From the NCBI GenBank assembly GCA_028284665.1, contig JANQRG010000012.1, forward strand, positions 1-55,267: DNA of 55,267 nt, in the 5' to 3' direction. The notes below the pieces were generated by a model. That model saw only the letters and a list, made by a program, of their open reading frames with translations. It was not told the DNA's origin and did no database searches. Positions 17,775 through 26,999 of the stretch are shown here, piece by piece. Numbering within the stretch: the stretch's first letter is position 1; each line of letters starts with the position of its first letter. The position numbers and the translations under genes are program-made. The DNA is from Croceivirga sp. (GTDB lineage Bacteria > Bacteroidota > Bacteroidia > Flavobacteriales > Flavobacteriaceae).

Positions 17775-20700
17775 TTAGAATGCTAAGTTTAAACCCAATG
17801 TATATACCCGTGGTTGAGGTGCAGAATAAAAAGTGGTACCTGAATTTGTATTTGAAATTGCCGAATCATCCGAGGACTCCGGGTCGTACCCTCTATAATC
17901 TGTAAAAGTCAATAGGTTTAGACCACTGACATATACACGAACCCTGCTCATTCCTAAGCGATCCAATATATCTTGAGGTAGCGAATATCCTAAGGCAACA
18001 TTTCTGAGACGAATAAAGTCGGCATCTTGCATATAACGGGTGCTTTCAGAGTGCCCATTGTTCACTGACAATCTTACCTGTGGCACATCGGTGATGTCTC
18101 CCGGATTTCGCCACCTTCTATCAAAGATGATCTGATCTTGGTTATCCAGGCCATTTCCTAAACCGGCTTCCTGAAATCTCCCCGCATTGTTGTAACGTTG
18201 TCCGCCCCACTGCCCTTGAAAAGTGAATGAAAAATCAATGCCTTTAAAGTTGAAATTGCTTGAAAACCCTGCAATTACATCAGGGTTCGGATTGCCCGCA
18301 ACAATTCGCTCTGCTTCCGTAGGGTCATTCGTCGTATTCTTGTTTAACGTACCATCAGGATTCTCGGTATTCAATACATAGAGGGCATCACCGTTATCCG
18401 GATCTACACCGGCATATTCAATTAAAAAGAACGAATTTATGGGTTCACCTTCCCTAAGAATATTTCTGACGGTAATCAAATCCTCTCCATTAGGCAGGTT
18501 GGTAATCTCGTTTTTATTAAAAGCAATATTGAAATTGGTTTTCCAGGTCAGGTACGGGGTTTGAATGTTTGTAGTATTCAAGGAGAACTCAAAGCCTTCG
18601 TTTTCAAGATTTCCTATATTTTGCAATACTACATGTGAGGGCAATGAAGCCTCAAACGGAACCCGGGTATTGAACAACAGGTCCTCGGTACTCTTTTTAT
18701 AGTAGTCGATTTCCCCTGAGATGCGGTTATTCAAGAATCCAAAATCGATCCCGAAATTGATCTGTTCCGTCTCCTCCCATTTCAAATCCGGATTTTCTCC
18801 TTGGGTGAACTCCAATGCCGACTCGCCGTTGTAGCTAGCTCCTCCAAAAAGGCCCAAACTTCCAAAGTTGGCAATAGGTGTATTACCGTTAATCCCCCAA
18901 CTACCTCTTAATTTTAGATAAGAAAGCGTTGGGCTTCCTGATAAGAAATCCTCTTCCGAGATAATCCATCCCGCCGATGCTGCCGGGAAGTACCCGTACC
19001 GATTTTCTGATCCAAATCGCGATGAACCATCACGTCGAATACTTGCCTTGAACAGATATTTCCCCCTATAATCATAGGTTACCCTTGCAAAATAAGAGAG
19101 TTGTGCCCAATTGGTAAATGTTCCATCACCTGCTGAAATTAGCGCTGCACTGGCAATTGAACGAAAATCATCTGTGGGAAAACCGTCGCCGGTAACGGAG
19201 GTGGTCCTATTTTTGAATCGTGTATAGTTATTCCCTAAAACAAACGAAAAGCTAGATGCCTCCCCAAGCGTGGTGTCAAACGTTACGTAATTGTTCGTTG
19301 AGATGATCTCTGCACCATTGTCCGAAGCAAAGGTCTGTCCGTTGGTAGATTGAAAAGGGGCCAATCTGCCGGTATTTCGGTCCACTGTTTGACTCAGGTA
19401 GTCATAACCAAGTTCTGTTTGCCATCGCAATTTTTCATGCAATTTGATCTCTGCAAATACCTTACCCAATAACCTTCTTCGTTTTGTTGTTCTAAACGAA
19501 TTCTGATCTTGTAGTAAAAAGTTGGCATACAAGGTATTCCCATTAATTTCACCATCCGATAAAAAGGCCGGTGAGGTTGGGATTTGTGCAATAGCCTGCA
19601 TAGGGGTCACAAAAGAGGCATCGCTGGCGATTCTATCAATAATAGTACTCGCATAACTGGAATTTAACCCAAGACTTAACCAATCATTTACCTTATGATC
19701 AATGTTAGCCCTTACCGTATAACGTTGCAATTCGTTACCTCGTACAATACCTTCGTTATTAGTATATGCTCCGGATATAAAGCTTTGGGTCTTCTCATTA
19801 CCACCGGAAACAGATATGTTCACGTCTTGAATATAACTATCCTGAAAGGCAAAATCCTGCCAGTCCGTGTCAACATTTCTAAAATCCTGATCTCCAGCAA
19901 AACCTTGTAAAACTTCATCAACGGTAAGGCCAATTGAAGCTAAAAACCCACTATTGGCTTCAGCTTCTTCCAAAAGTTCAATGTAATCTGCACTATTCAA
20001 CCAGTCTCTTTTGTTGGATGGTTGCCCATAGCTTGTTGACATATCCAGGGAGACGGTTGATTTACCCTGGGCACCTCTTTTTGTAGTGATCAGAACCACT
20101 CCATTGGTACCTTTGGCGCCAAAAATAGCTGCCGCAGATGCATCTTTAAGAATGTCAATGGATGCAATGTCATTTGGGTTCAGCGCCAATAAGGGATTGG
20201 TTGGCGCGGTAGTTGAAGATATATCGTTATTGTTCATTTCAATACCATCAATTACAAAAAGTGGTTGTTGTGAAGCTGTTACGGAAGAAAGCCCTCGGAT
20301 AACAATATTCAACCCACCATCCAGCTTACCGTTGGTCTGCGTGATCTGAACCCCCGGAGCTTTTCCAATAAGCGCACCCTGAAAGCTGGGAGTAGCAATT
20401 CCACCGATTTGTTCAGATTCAATTTTGGCGATATTATCAGTGACCTTCTTTTTGACCTGGGTACCAAAACCTACAACGATCACCTCATCAAGCGCTTCAG
20501 CATCTTCTAGCATTTGAACGTTGATGATATTTGAAGCATCTACTACCCGGCTTTCTGTTTTCTGACCAATGTAGGTAAAGAGTAAGGTCTGTCCCACTGC
20601 TGCAATAATGGAATAGTTTCCATCAAAATCAGTTTGAGTTCCAGTAGAGGTACCTTGAATAACAATGTTAACACCAGGTAAGGGAACCCCTGCTTGGTCC

Positions 20701-20795
20701 ACCACATTTCCGGTGATCGTTTTTTCCTGGGCCTGTGTAAAAGCCAGGGTACAGCATACAGCTATCAAGGCCCCAAACAGTTTCTTTACATTCAT
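17775..20795 (-). CDS. SusC/RagA family TonB-dependent outer-membrane transporter (locus 2)
   Basis: The product has 1006 residues with a plain signal peptide ending at about residue 22 (AFTQAQEK). It has a carboxypeptidase-D-like domain (ITGNVVDQAGVPLPGVNIV, about 27-105), a TonB-box-like DEVIVVGFG, a plug with LFVIDGIEM and DILKDASAAAIFGAKGTNGV, and a beta-barrel ending in YTLGLNLAF. It pairs with the SusD protein encoded 12 bases downstream. Compared with locus 1, the leader is normal and the plug sequence differs clearly, so it is not a recent duplicate. Confidence 0.96.
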   Translation of the reverse strand: MNVKKLFGALIAVCCTLAFTQAQEKTITGNVVDQAGVPLPGVNIVIQGTSTGTQTDFDGNYSIIAAVGQTLLFTYIGQKTESRVVDASNIINVQMLEDAEALDEVIVVGFGTQVKKKVTDNIAKIESEQIGGIATPSFQGALIGKAPGVQITQTNGKLDGGLNIVIRGLSSVTASQQPLFVIDGIEMNNNDISSTTAPTNPLLALNPNDIASIDILKDASAAAIFGAKGTNGVVLITTKRGAQGKSTVSLDMSTSYGQPSNKRDWLNSADYIELLEEAEANSGFLASIGLTVDEVLQGFAGDQDFRNVDTDWQDFAFQDSYIQDVNISVSGGNEKTQSFISGAYTNNEGIVRGNELQRYTVRANIDHKVNDWLSLGLNSSYASTIIDRIASDASFVTPMQAIAQIPTSPAFLSDGEINGNTLYANFLLQDQNSFRTTKRRRLLGKVFAEIKLHEKLRWQTELGYDYLSQTVDRNTGRLAPFQSTNGQTFASDNGAEIISTNNYVTFDTTLGEASSFSFVLGNNYTRFKNRTTSVTGDGFPTDDFRSIASAALISAGDGTFTNWAQLSYFARVTYDYRGKYLFKASIRRDGSSRFGSENRYGYFPAASAGWIISEEDFLSGSPTLSYLKLRGSWGINGNTPIANFGSLGLFGGASYNGESALEFTQGENPDLKWEETEQINFGIDFGFLNNRISGEIDYYKKSTEDLLFNTRVPFEASLPSHVVLQNIGNLENEGFEFSLNTTNIQTPYLTWKTNFNIAFNKNEITNLPNGEDLITVRNILREGEPINSFFLIEYAGVDPDNGDALYVLNTENPDGTLNKNTTNDPTEAERIVAGNPNPDVIAGFSSNFNFKGIDFSFTFQGQWGGQRYNNAGRFQEAGLGNGLDNQDQIIFDRRWRNPGDITDVPQVRLSVNNGHSESTRYMQDADFIRLRNVALGYSLPQDILDRLGMSRVRVYVSGLNLLTFTDYRGYDPESSDDSAISNTNSGTTFYSAPQPRVYTLGLNLAF

Positions 20796-21443
20796 ACGAG
20801 TTAAAGTTTTGTAAATGATTAAATGAGTTAGTGCAACTGAGAAAGGCGGGCGGAAAAGAGAAAGATGATAGCTAATTCAAATAATACTTCTTGGAAGTAA
20901 ACAAAACTTAAATGGAATCTTTTGTTTTTTAGAAGTAAGGCCTCTCACCGCCCTACCTTTACAATTGCATAACAAAACAATTCATAAGGCTGTTTGTTAA
21001 AGTACTTTTGCAACGGCAAGAACCCCAAAAAAAGCGATGCCCATGGGCTAGTACCTTTTTTAACAAAATTTCCTCTTAAAAAATACCTTGACGATTAACA
21101 ACGCTACGACTATTGAACAAAGAAGCCGCAAAAAGTAAATGACAATTCAAAAAGTACAATCGGTTTACAGTCAAAAGATGCCCTAATTAAAATGATTTTG
21201 CATACTGTTCAGTTTTTTGTTGTGATACCTTCGGGGGTTTCACTTCTCTTATTTTCTTAAGAACCAATGTGCCAACTTTTGTAGCATCTTCACTAGACGA
21301 AAATTGGCGCTTTTTATCTATGAATCATCTCTTTTGGATTAGATAGACAAAAAAATAGCTTTCATATGGTCTTTTCCGCTAACGGTATAATATTGTTGCC
21401 GCAAGGCAAACCCATGGGCTAAGTTTGACGAGAAAGAACTATT
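20796..21443. other. Long intergenic region between divergent susC and the efflux operon
   Basis: I find no gene in these 648 bases. Two features stand out. An inverted repeat AAACAAAA (20899-20906) / TTTTGTTT (20920-20927) lies in the probable 5' leader of susC. The 11-mer CCCATGGGCTA occurs twice (21040-21050 and 21411-21421), each preceded within 30 bases by a similar CGGCAAG/CCGCAAGG stretch. Promoters for both flanking units must be here, but I cannot place them with confidence. Confidence 0.5.
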
Positions 21444-22385
21444 ATGGGTGTTCGAATATCGTCATTTCTAGTATTGGTCTCTTTGGCATGTTCTGCACAA
21501 CTACCCATAATGACAACTCCTGGCGAAATACAACCTGTCTCTGTTGAATATGGAAATCTGCCTGATTTGGGAGGTACCGAGATTACTAATTATCGGGTCA
21601 ATTTGAATATGGCCCAACCCGTGGGCAAAAATATTATTGGGCTTAACATAGGATACCAGTACTTTGATTTTGTCTTCGATGAATCCACAAACGTAATTGA
21701 CTTAGCCACCTATGAGAATATGCACGTGGCCAGGGTGAGCCTTATGTTTATACGACCTCTGGAAAACTCATGGGGGTTGCTGTTTTCAGGTGGCACATCA
21801 TTAATGTCAAATCTTGGAGATGGTATAACTTCCGAGGATTTTGTGTACAACGCGATTGGTGCGGTGACCAAAAGATGGGGGAATTCTGATCGTAATACCG
21901 CATTGATGTTGGGTGTGCTGTATGGCACTCAGTTCGGAGAGCCTGCTATTTTGCCAGTTGTTTCATTGCGGCAGAAACTAAACGAACATTGGAGCTATTC
22001 TCTGGGATTGCCCATCACCGGAATCAATTACAGTATTAACGATAAGCACCTTTTTATGGCCTCGTTGATGCCAGAGGGTCTTTTTGGCAACAACTCAAAT
22101 GAAGTGCGTACAACGGGTAACCGTATACTCACCAACACCAAGCTCCAATTTAATGGTATTAATGCCAGTTTGGCCTATCGTTTCAGATTTGCAAAAAACC
22201 TGGCCTTCACAGCCAGGGGAGGCTTTGTTCCGGCGGCCACACTTAAGGTATTGGACGACGAGAACGAAGAAATATATGATCTGGATCCAGGCAGCGGAGC
22301 CTATTTTAGGGTGGGCCTGAGTTTTGTTTTGAACAGAAAACCACCGTTGAACAATACTAAAAATTCTTCTGACGATGAAAAGTAA
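21444..22385 (+). CDS. Putative outer-membrane beta-barrel protein, first gene of the RND operon
   Basis: The product has 313 residues. An N-terminal signal ends near SLACSAQ; cleavage could be by signal peptidase I, or C16 could be lipidated. The rest alternates polar and hydrophobic residues in strand-length pieces (for example YRVNLNM, NIIGLNIGYQYF, AYFRVGLSFVL), as expected for an outer-membrane barrel. It resembles the DUF6268-type family of Bacteroidota in my reading, but that is a low-certainty match. The stop overlaps the next gene by 11 bases, so it belongs to the efflux operon. A role in the tripartite pump or in envelope stress is possible but unproven. Confidence 0.7.
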   Translation: MGVRISSFLVLVSLACSAQLPIMTTPGEIQPVSVEYGNLPDLGGTEITNYRVNLNMAQPVGKNIIGLNIGYQYFDFVFDESTNVIDLATYENMHVARVSLMFIRPLENSWGLLFSGGTSLMSNLGDGITSEDFVYNAIGAVTKRWGNSDRNTALMLGVLYGTQFGEPAILPVVSLRQKLNEHWSYSLGLPITGINYSINDKHLFMASLMPEGLFGNNSNEVRTTGNRILTNTKLQFNGINASLAYRFRFAKNLAFTARGGFVPAATLKVLDDENEEIYDLDPGSGAYFRVGLSFVLNRKPPLNNTKNSSDDEK

Positions 22386-22734
22386 ACTTGTAGGGGTAGC
22401 ACTACTTCTCTTTGTAATGCAATGGGGCAATGCCCAAAAGATGGATGCCCGGGAAATGGCCGACTATCAAACGGAAACCATGATCGAACAATTGAACCTG
22501 AGTGAAGAACAGCAAGATAAAGTAGCTGAACTCAATCTCAAGTATTCCAAAAAACAAGCAACATTGATGAACCAGGAAGGCTCAATGTTCAGTAAAATGA
22601 GCGATATGAAGAAAATCGCCGAGGCCAAAAAAGCGGAACTCGAAAAAGTACTCTCCAAGGCCCAAATGGAAAAGTTTGAAAATGACGTAGCGCCTAAGAT
22701 GAAGAAAGAAATGCGCAAAAAAATGCGGGCATAA
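22375..22734 (+). CDS. Small periplasmic Spy/CpxP-like protein
   Basis: The product has 119 residues. A signal peptide (to about residue 20, WGNAQ) is followed by a highly charged helical protein. LNLSEEQQDKVAEL near residue 42 is like the LTxxQ motif of Spy/CpxP/ZraP proteins. The C-terminus is a lysine-rich helix. Such proteins are periplasmic chaperones or sensors of envelope or metal stress. Its gene overlaps the preceding one by 11 bases and ends 2 bases before the adaptor gene, so it is translated as part of the efflux operon. Exact function not known. Confidence 0.72.
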   Translation: MKSKLVGVALLLFVMQWGNAQKMDAREMADYQTETMIEQLNLSEEQQDKVAELNLKYSKKQATLMNQEGSMFSKMSDMKKIAEAKKAELEKVLSKAQMEKFENDVAPKMKKEMRKKMRA

Positions 22735-22736
22735 GG

Positions 22737-23849
22737 ATGAAACGAGTTTACGCCGTTTTAACTGGCCTGGGTATTCTTGTCCTTGGCGTTTTGGTAGTTA
22801 TGGCTTTTATGGGCAGGGGTGCCAAAAAGGACGTGACTGCTGAAATAAAGGAAGAAAAGCCCTTGGTTTCAACGGCACTGGTAGCGTTACAATCCTTGCC
22901 CTACATTGTTTCTGCCACAGGAACGCTTTCCGCTATACAAAACATAGAATTGTACAGTGAAGTACAGGGAGTACTCTTGCAGGGCCAACAACTTTTTAAA
23001 GAAGGAAACAGGTTCGGCAAGGGACAGACCATTTTACAAATTAACAGTGCTGAATACCTGGCACAACTACAGTCGAACAAGAGCAGCCTTGTTAGCCAGA
23101 TAGCGGCCATGTTGGCCGATATGGAAATCGAGTTCCCCGAGGCCTCAAAAAAATGGGAGCGCTACTTAAAAAATTTTGATCTCAACGGAAAACTGGAACC
23201 ACTACCTCAATTTTCTTCCGATGCTGAAAAATTCTTCGTCACAGGCCGTAATATTACTCAGACCTATTTCAATGTAAAGAACCAACAGGAGCGACTTTCA
23301 AAATACTATATCACTGCTCCGTTCAACGGTGTAGTGACAGAGGCCAATGTGGACCCCGGAGCTTTGGTAAGGAGTGGTCAAAAATTAGGGGAGTTTATGG
23401 ATAATTCAGCCTATGAACTGCAACTTTCCATCCCTGCCACAGAAAATCAGTACCTCTCCGTGGGCAAATCAGTTTTTCTCAGTCCGCTAAAAGGCACTAT
23501 TGTTTATGAAGGCGCTATAAGTCGTATCAATCCAAAAATCAATCAGCAGACCCAAACGATAGAGGTCTTTGTTGTGGTAAGCAATCCAAGTTTAAAAGAC
23601 GGTCAATACTTAAAGGCAGAAATCTATGGAGAAGAAATCGATAGCGTGGTCCAAATTGAAAGCAGTTTATTGGTCGAAAACGACCATGTTTACATCGTAG
23701 TTGACAGCACATTGCAACTCCAAAAAGTCACCCCCTTGAATTATGTGGGTGAGCATGTACTTGTTAGCGGATTGGAAACGGGCAGCATTTTAGTCACAGA
23801 AATCATTAGCAATGCCTATCCGGGATTAAAGGTAACCTATTACCCTTGA
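22737..23849 (+). CDS. RND efflux periplasmic adaptor (HlyD/MFP family)
   Basis: The product has 370 residues, normal for adaptors linking an RND permease to a TolC-type channel. An N-terminal membrane anchor (about 5-25) is followed by a beta-barrel/lipoyl part starting at VSATGTLSAIQNIELYSEVQG, a helical hairpin (about 95-170), the returning lipoyl half (ITAPFNGVVTEANVDPGALVRSGQ) and a C-terminal membrane-proximal domain. The gene lies 3 bases before the permease gene. Substrate class cannot be read from the adaptor. Confidence 0.93.
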   Translation: MKRVYAVLTGLGILVLGVLVVMAFMGRGAKKDVTAEIKEEKPLVSTALVALQSLPYIVSATGTLSAIQNIELYSEVQGVLLQGQQLFKEGNRFGKGQTILQINSAEYLAQLQSNKSSLVSQIAAMLADMEIEFPEASKKWERYLKNFDLNGKLEPLPQFSSDAEKFFVTGRNITQTYFNVKNQQERLSKYYITAPFNGVVTEANVDPGALVRSGQKLGEFMDNSAYELQLSIPATENQYLSVGKSVFLSPLKGTIVYEGAISRINPKINQQTQTIEVFVVVSNPSLKDGQYLKAEIYGEEIDSVVQIESSLLVENDHVYIVVDSTLQLQKVTPLNYVGEHVLVSGLETGSILVTEIISNAYPGLKVTYYP

Positions 23850-23852
23850 CAC

Positions 23853-26800
23853 ATGAGAAAGTTTATCGGCTACTTTATCAAATATCCCGTTGCGGTAAAC
23901 ATATTTATCATCGGCTTTCTGATTTTTGGCTATTTGGGCTATCGTCAACTTAACTCCTCTTTCTTTCCACTTTCCGACCCAAGCAGGATCACTATTTCGG
24001 TGTCTTACCCGGGGGCCTCCCCGGAGGAAGTGGAAGAAGGGGTGGTGGAAAAAATAGAACGCAACCTGAAGGGGGTTGAAGGGGTAGATAGGATTACTTC
24101 AATTTCCCGGGAAAATATGGGTACAGTCACAGTGGAAGTGCTCACGGATTTTGACATCAATTTGGTGTTGGATGAAGTGAAGAATGCGGTGGACAAGATT
24201 TCTTCCTTCCCACTGAGTGCTGAACCACCGGTTATCGAGACCCTAAAACCCACAAGGGAAGCCATATCTTTTGTAGTAACGGGAAAAAATGTTCCCTTGA
24301 GTATTCTAAAGGAGACCGCCCAGGAGATCGAAGAAGACCTATTGCGGATCGACGGTATATCACAAGTAGCCCTTTCAGGCTTTACGGAGGAGGAAATAGA
24401 GATAGCCGTAACCGAAGAAACGCTAAGGAACTACAATCTCACCTTTGAAGATGTTTCACGAGCGGTAGCCAGTGCCAATATCTGGATAACAGGTGGCTCC
24501 ATCAAAACCCAAAAAGAAGAATATCTGATACGTGCCAACAACAAAGCGTATTATGCCGAAAACCTGGGGGATATTGTTGTAAAGTCAGGTGTGGATGGCG
24601 GAAAGGTATATTTACGCGACATTGCCAAAGTACGGAACACCTTCAGCGAGACCCCCGACAAAATAAGCCTCAACGGACGGCAAGGGGTCAGTATTTCCAT
24701 CACCAACACCAACACCGAAGACCTTATTGGCAGCGTAGAAAAAATCAGGGAGTACATTGATGAATTTAATGCCGGCCACGATAATCTTGAACTGGTCACC
24801 ACTACGGATTCATCGGAGGCCATCAGCGACCGTATTGCGCTGTTGCTAGAGAATGCCCTTATCGGAATGGTATTGGTGCTTCTGTTACTTTCCTTCTTTC
24901 TGCGCCCAGGGGTCGCTTTTTGGGTGGCCTTTGGACTACCCATTTCATTCTTTGGTATGTTCATCCTATTGCCACATTATGGTGTCACGCTGAATATGCT
25001 ATCGCTCTTTGGAATGATTTTGGTCATTGGTATTTTGGTCGATGACGGCATTGTGATTGCTGAAAATATCTATACCCGTTACGAAAAGGGTGATTCCGCC
25101 ATTAAGGCGGCTGTCAATGGCACCATGGATGTCATCGTGCCTATTCTTTCAGCTATTGCCACCACCATTCTGGCTTTTTCAGTCTTCTTTTTTCTGGATG
25201 GTCAAATCGGGGCCTTTTTCGGAGATATTGCCGTGGTTGTAGCATTGACCCTTGCGGTGTCACTGATAGAAGCATTATTGATTTTACCCGCACACCTGGC
25301 ACATTCAAAAGATCTGAGTGGTAAGGGAAAAACCTATACGTTCAACGAATGGGGCGACCGGTTCATGAACTATATGAAGGACAGGATGTATTCCCCCGCC
25401 CTTCGCTTCACCCTTAAGAATAAGTTTATTTCGTTTTGTATTATTTTTTTCCTGTTCATGGTCACCCTGGGTGCCTTTGCGGGAGGAATCATCAAGCTTA
25501 CCTTTTTCCCGAGCAATGCCAGCGATCAGATACGCATCACCCTGAATACCCCACAGGGTACTAATGAAAGCATAACGGATTCCTTGGCCACCTATGTTGA
25601 AAACAAAGTTTGGGAAGTAAATAAAAGATTAGGTGAAAACGAATTGGGAAGCGACCATATCCTGTCCACAGTAAAGCAGATTGGCCCCGGAAGTTCCGCT
25701 TCTTCAATTACAGTGAATCTTTCCCCCAGTGAGACCCGCACTTTGGGTTCTCCGGAGATTGCCCATCAAATTCGAGAGGCGGCGGGCACACTTCGTGGGG
25801 TCGAAAAACTAAGCTATAATTCAGGGGGAAATGTTGGTGGAATGCCCATTTCCGTTTCTCTCCAGGGTAAGAACTTTCAACATCTGGATCGGGCAAAGGA
25901 ACTTGTTTACCGTGAGCTCCAAAAGAATCCGAATGTCAAGGATATTGTGGATACCAGCCCAAAGGGCATCAAAGAAATACGACTGCAGCTCAAAGAAAAT
26001 GCAACGTTGTTGGGTCTGACCCTGAACGATGTTATGGGTCAGGTACGTAACGCTTTCTTTGGTAATGAAGTACAGCGCTTACAGCGTGGCCAGGATGAGG
26101 TAAAAATTTGGGTACGGTACGATGAAAAGGACCGTTCGAGTATCAGCAATATTAATGCCATTCAGATTTCTACCCAAGACGGTAGGATCCCCCTTTCAGA
26201 AATTGCCACCTATCAAATTGAACGGGGCGAAGTGGCCATCAACCATTTGGACGGAATTCGGGAAATTACGGTTGAGGCCGACCTATCCAATCCAAAAGCA
26301 AGTGCAACAGCAATTATGTCAGACCTCACCACTCGTGTAGCTGGAATAGTGAACGAAAAATATCCGGGAGTCACTATCAGCGCTGAAGGTCAAAACAGGG
26401 AAGTGAACAAAATATCCGTATCGGCTGCCGGTATCCTGCCTGCTGCCATCTTTTTGATTTATGTAACGATTGTGTTTGCTTTTCGGTCATACAGCCAGCC
26501 TTTTATCCTATTGGCCATTGTGCCCTTTTGCCTTATTGGAGTCGCCTGGGGGCATTGGCTGCACGGTTTTCCCATGAGCATCTTATCCTATTTGGGTATT
26601 ATTGGTTTGATTGGGATTGTGGTTAATGACGGGCTGGTCTTTACAGGACGTTTCAACCGTTTTCTAAAGGAAGGGTTAAAATTTGACGAGGCACTCTATG
26701 AAACGGGAAGGGCACGTTTTCGAGCCATATTCCTTACTTCAATTACCACCATTGCGGGTTTGGCCCCCTTGATGTTGGAAAGGAGCTTACAGGCACAGTT

Positions 26801-26999
26801 TTTAATCCCTATGGCTATCGCTATCTCCTACGGCATTGCTATTGCAACGCTGCTTACCCTCTTCTTATTACCCATCTTTCTATCAGCCTCCAACAGCATC
26901 AAAGTAAAGGTAAAACAACTGGTTACGGGCAAAAAACCCATGCGCGAGGAAGTGGAACGGGCTATCAAAGAATTAAAAGTTGACAATATTGAGATATAG
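23853..26999 (+). CDS. RND family efflux permease (AcrB/MMPL-like, HAE type)
   Basis: This 1048-residue inner-membrane pump has the two-fold RND arrangement: TM1, a large periplasmic loop, TM2-TM7, a second loop and TM8-TM12. The loop begins with the familiar VSYPGASPEEVEEGV near residue 50. ILVDDGIVIAENIY (near 398) carries the TM4 aspartates that relay protons. The matching second-half segment is VVNDGLVFTGRFNRF near 925. It lacks the charged metal-transport motifs of CusA-like pumps, so organic substrates (drugs, bile-like compounds, lipids) are more likely. Its 3' end overlaps the TolC-like gene by 20 bases. Confidence 0.95.
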   Translation: MRKFIGYFIKYPVAVNIFIIGFLIFGYLGYRQLNSSFFPLSDPSRITISVSYPGASPEEVEEGVVEKIERNLKGVEGVDRITSISRENMGTVTVEVLTDFDINLVLDEVKNAVDKISSFPLSAEPPVIETLKPTREAISFVVTGKNVPLSILKETAQEIEEDLLRIDGISQVALSGFTEEEIEIAVTEETLRNYNLTFEDVSRAVASANIWITGGSIKTQKEEYLIRANNKAYYAENLGDIVVKSGVDGGKVYLRDIAKVRNTFSETPDKISLNGRQGVSISITNTNTEDLIGSVEKIREYIDEFNAGHDNLELVTTTDSSEAISDRIALLLENALIGMVLVLLLLSFFLRPGVAFWVAFGLPISFFGMFILLPHYGVTLNMLSLFGMILVIGILVDDGIVIAENIYTRYEKGDSAIKAAVNGTMDVIVPILSAIATTILAFSVFFFLDGQIGAFFGDIAVVVALTLAVSLIEALLILPAHLAHSKDLSGKGKTYTFNEWGDRFMNYMKDRMYSPALRFTLKNKFISFCIIFFLFMVTLGAFAGGIIKLTFFPSNASDQIRITLNTPQGTNESITDSLATYVENKVWEVNKRLGENELGSDHILSTVKQIGPGSSASSITVNLSPSETRTLGSPEIAHQIREAAGTLRGVEKLSYNSGGNVGGMPISVSLQGKNFQHLDRAKELVYRELQKNPNVKDIVDTSPKGIKEIRLQLKENATLLGLTLNDVMGQVRNAFFGNEVQRLQRGQDEVKIWVRYDEKDRSSISNINAIQISTQDGRIPLSEIATYQIERGEVAINHLDGIREITVEADLSNPKASATAIMSDLTTRVAGIVNEKYPGVTISAEGQNREVNKISVSAAGILPAAIFLIYVTIVFAFRSYSQPFILLAIVPFCLIGVAWGHWLHGFPMSILSYLGIIGLIGIVVNDGLVFTGRFNRFLKEGLKFDEALYETGRARFRAIFLTSITTIAGLAPLMLERSLQAQFLIPMAIAISYGIAIATLLTLFLLPIFLSASNSIKVKVKQLVTGKKPMREEVERAIKELKVDNIEI

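Noticed and set aside
6215-20795. Recent duplication of one SusC/SusD pair
   Set aside because: The two pairs differ in length, leader type and plug sequence, so they are ancient paralogues.
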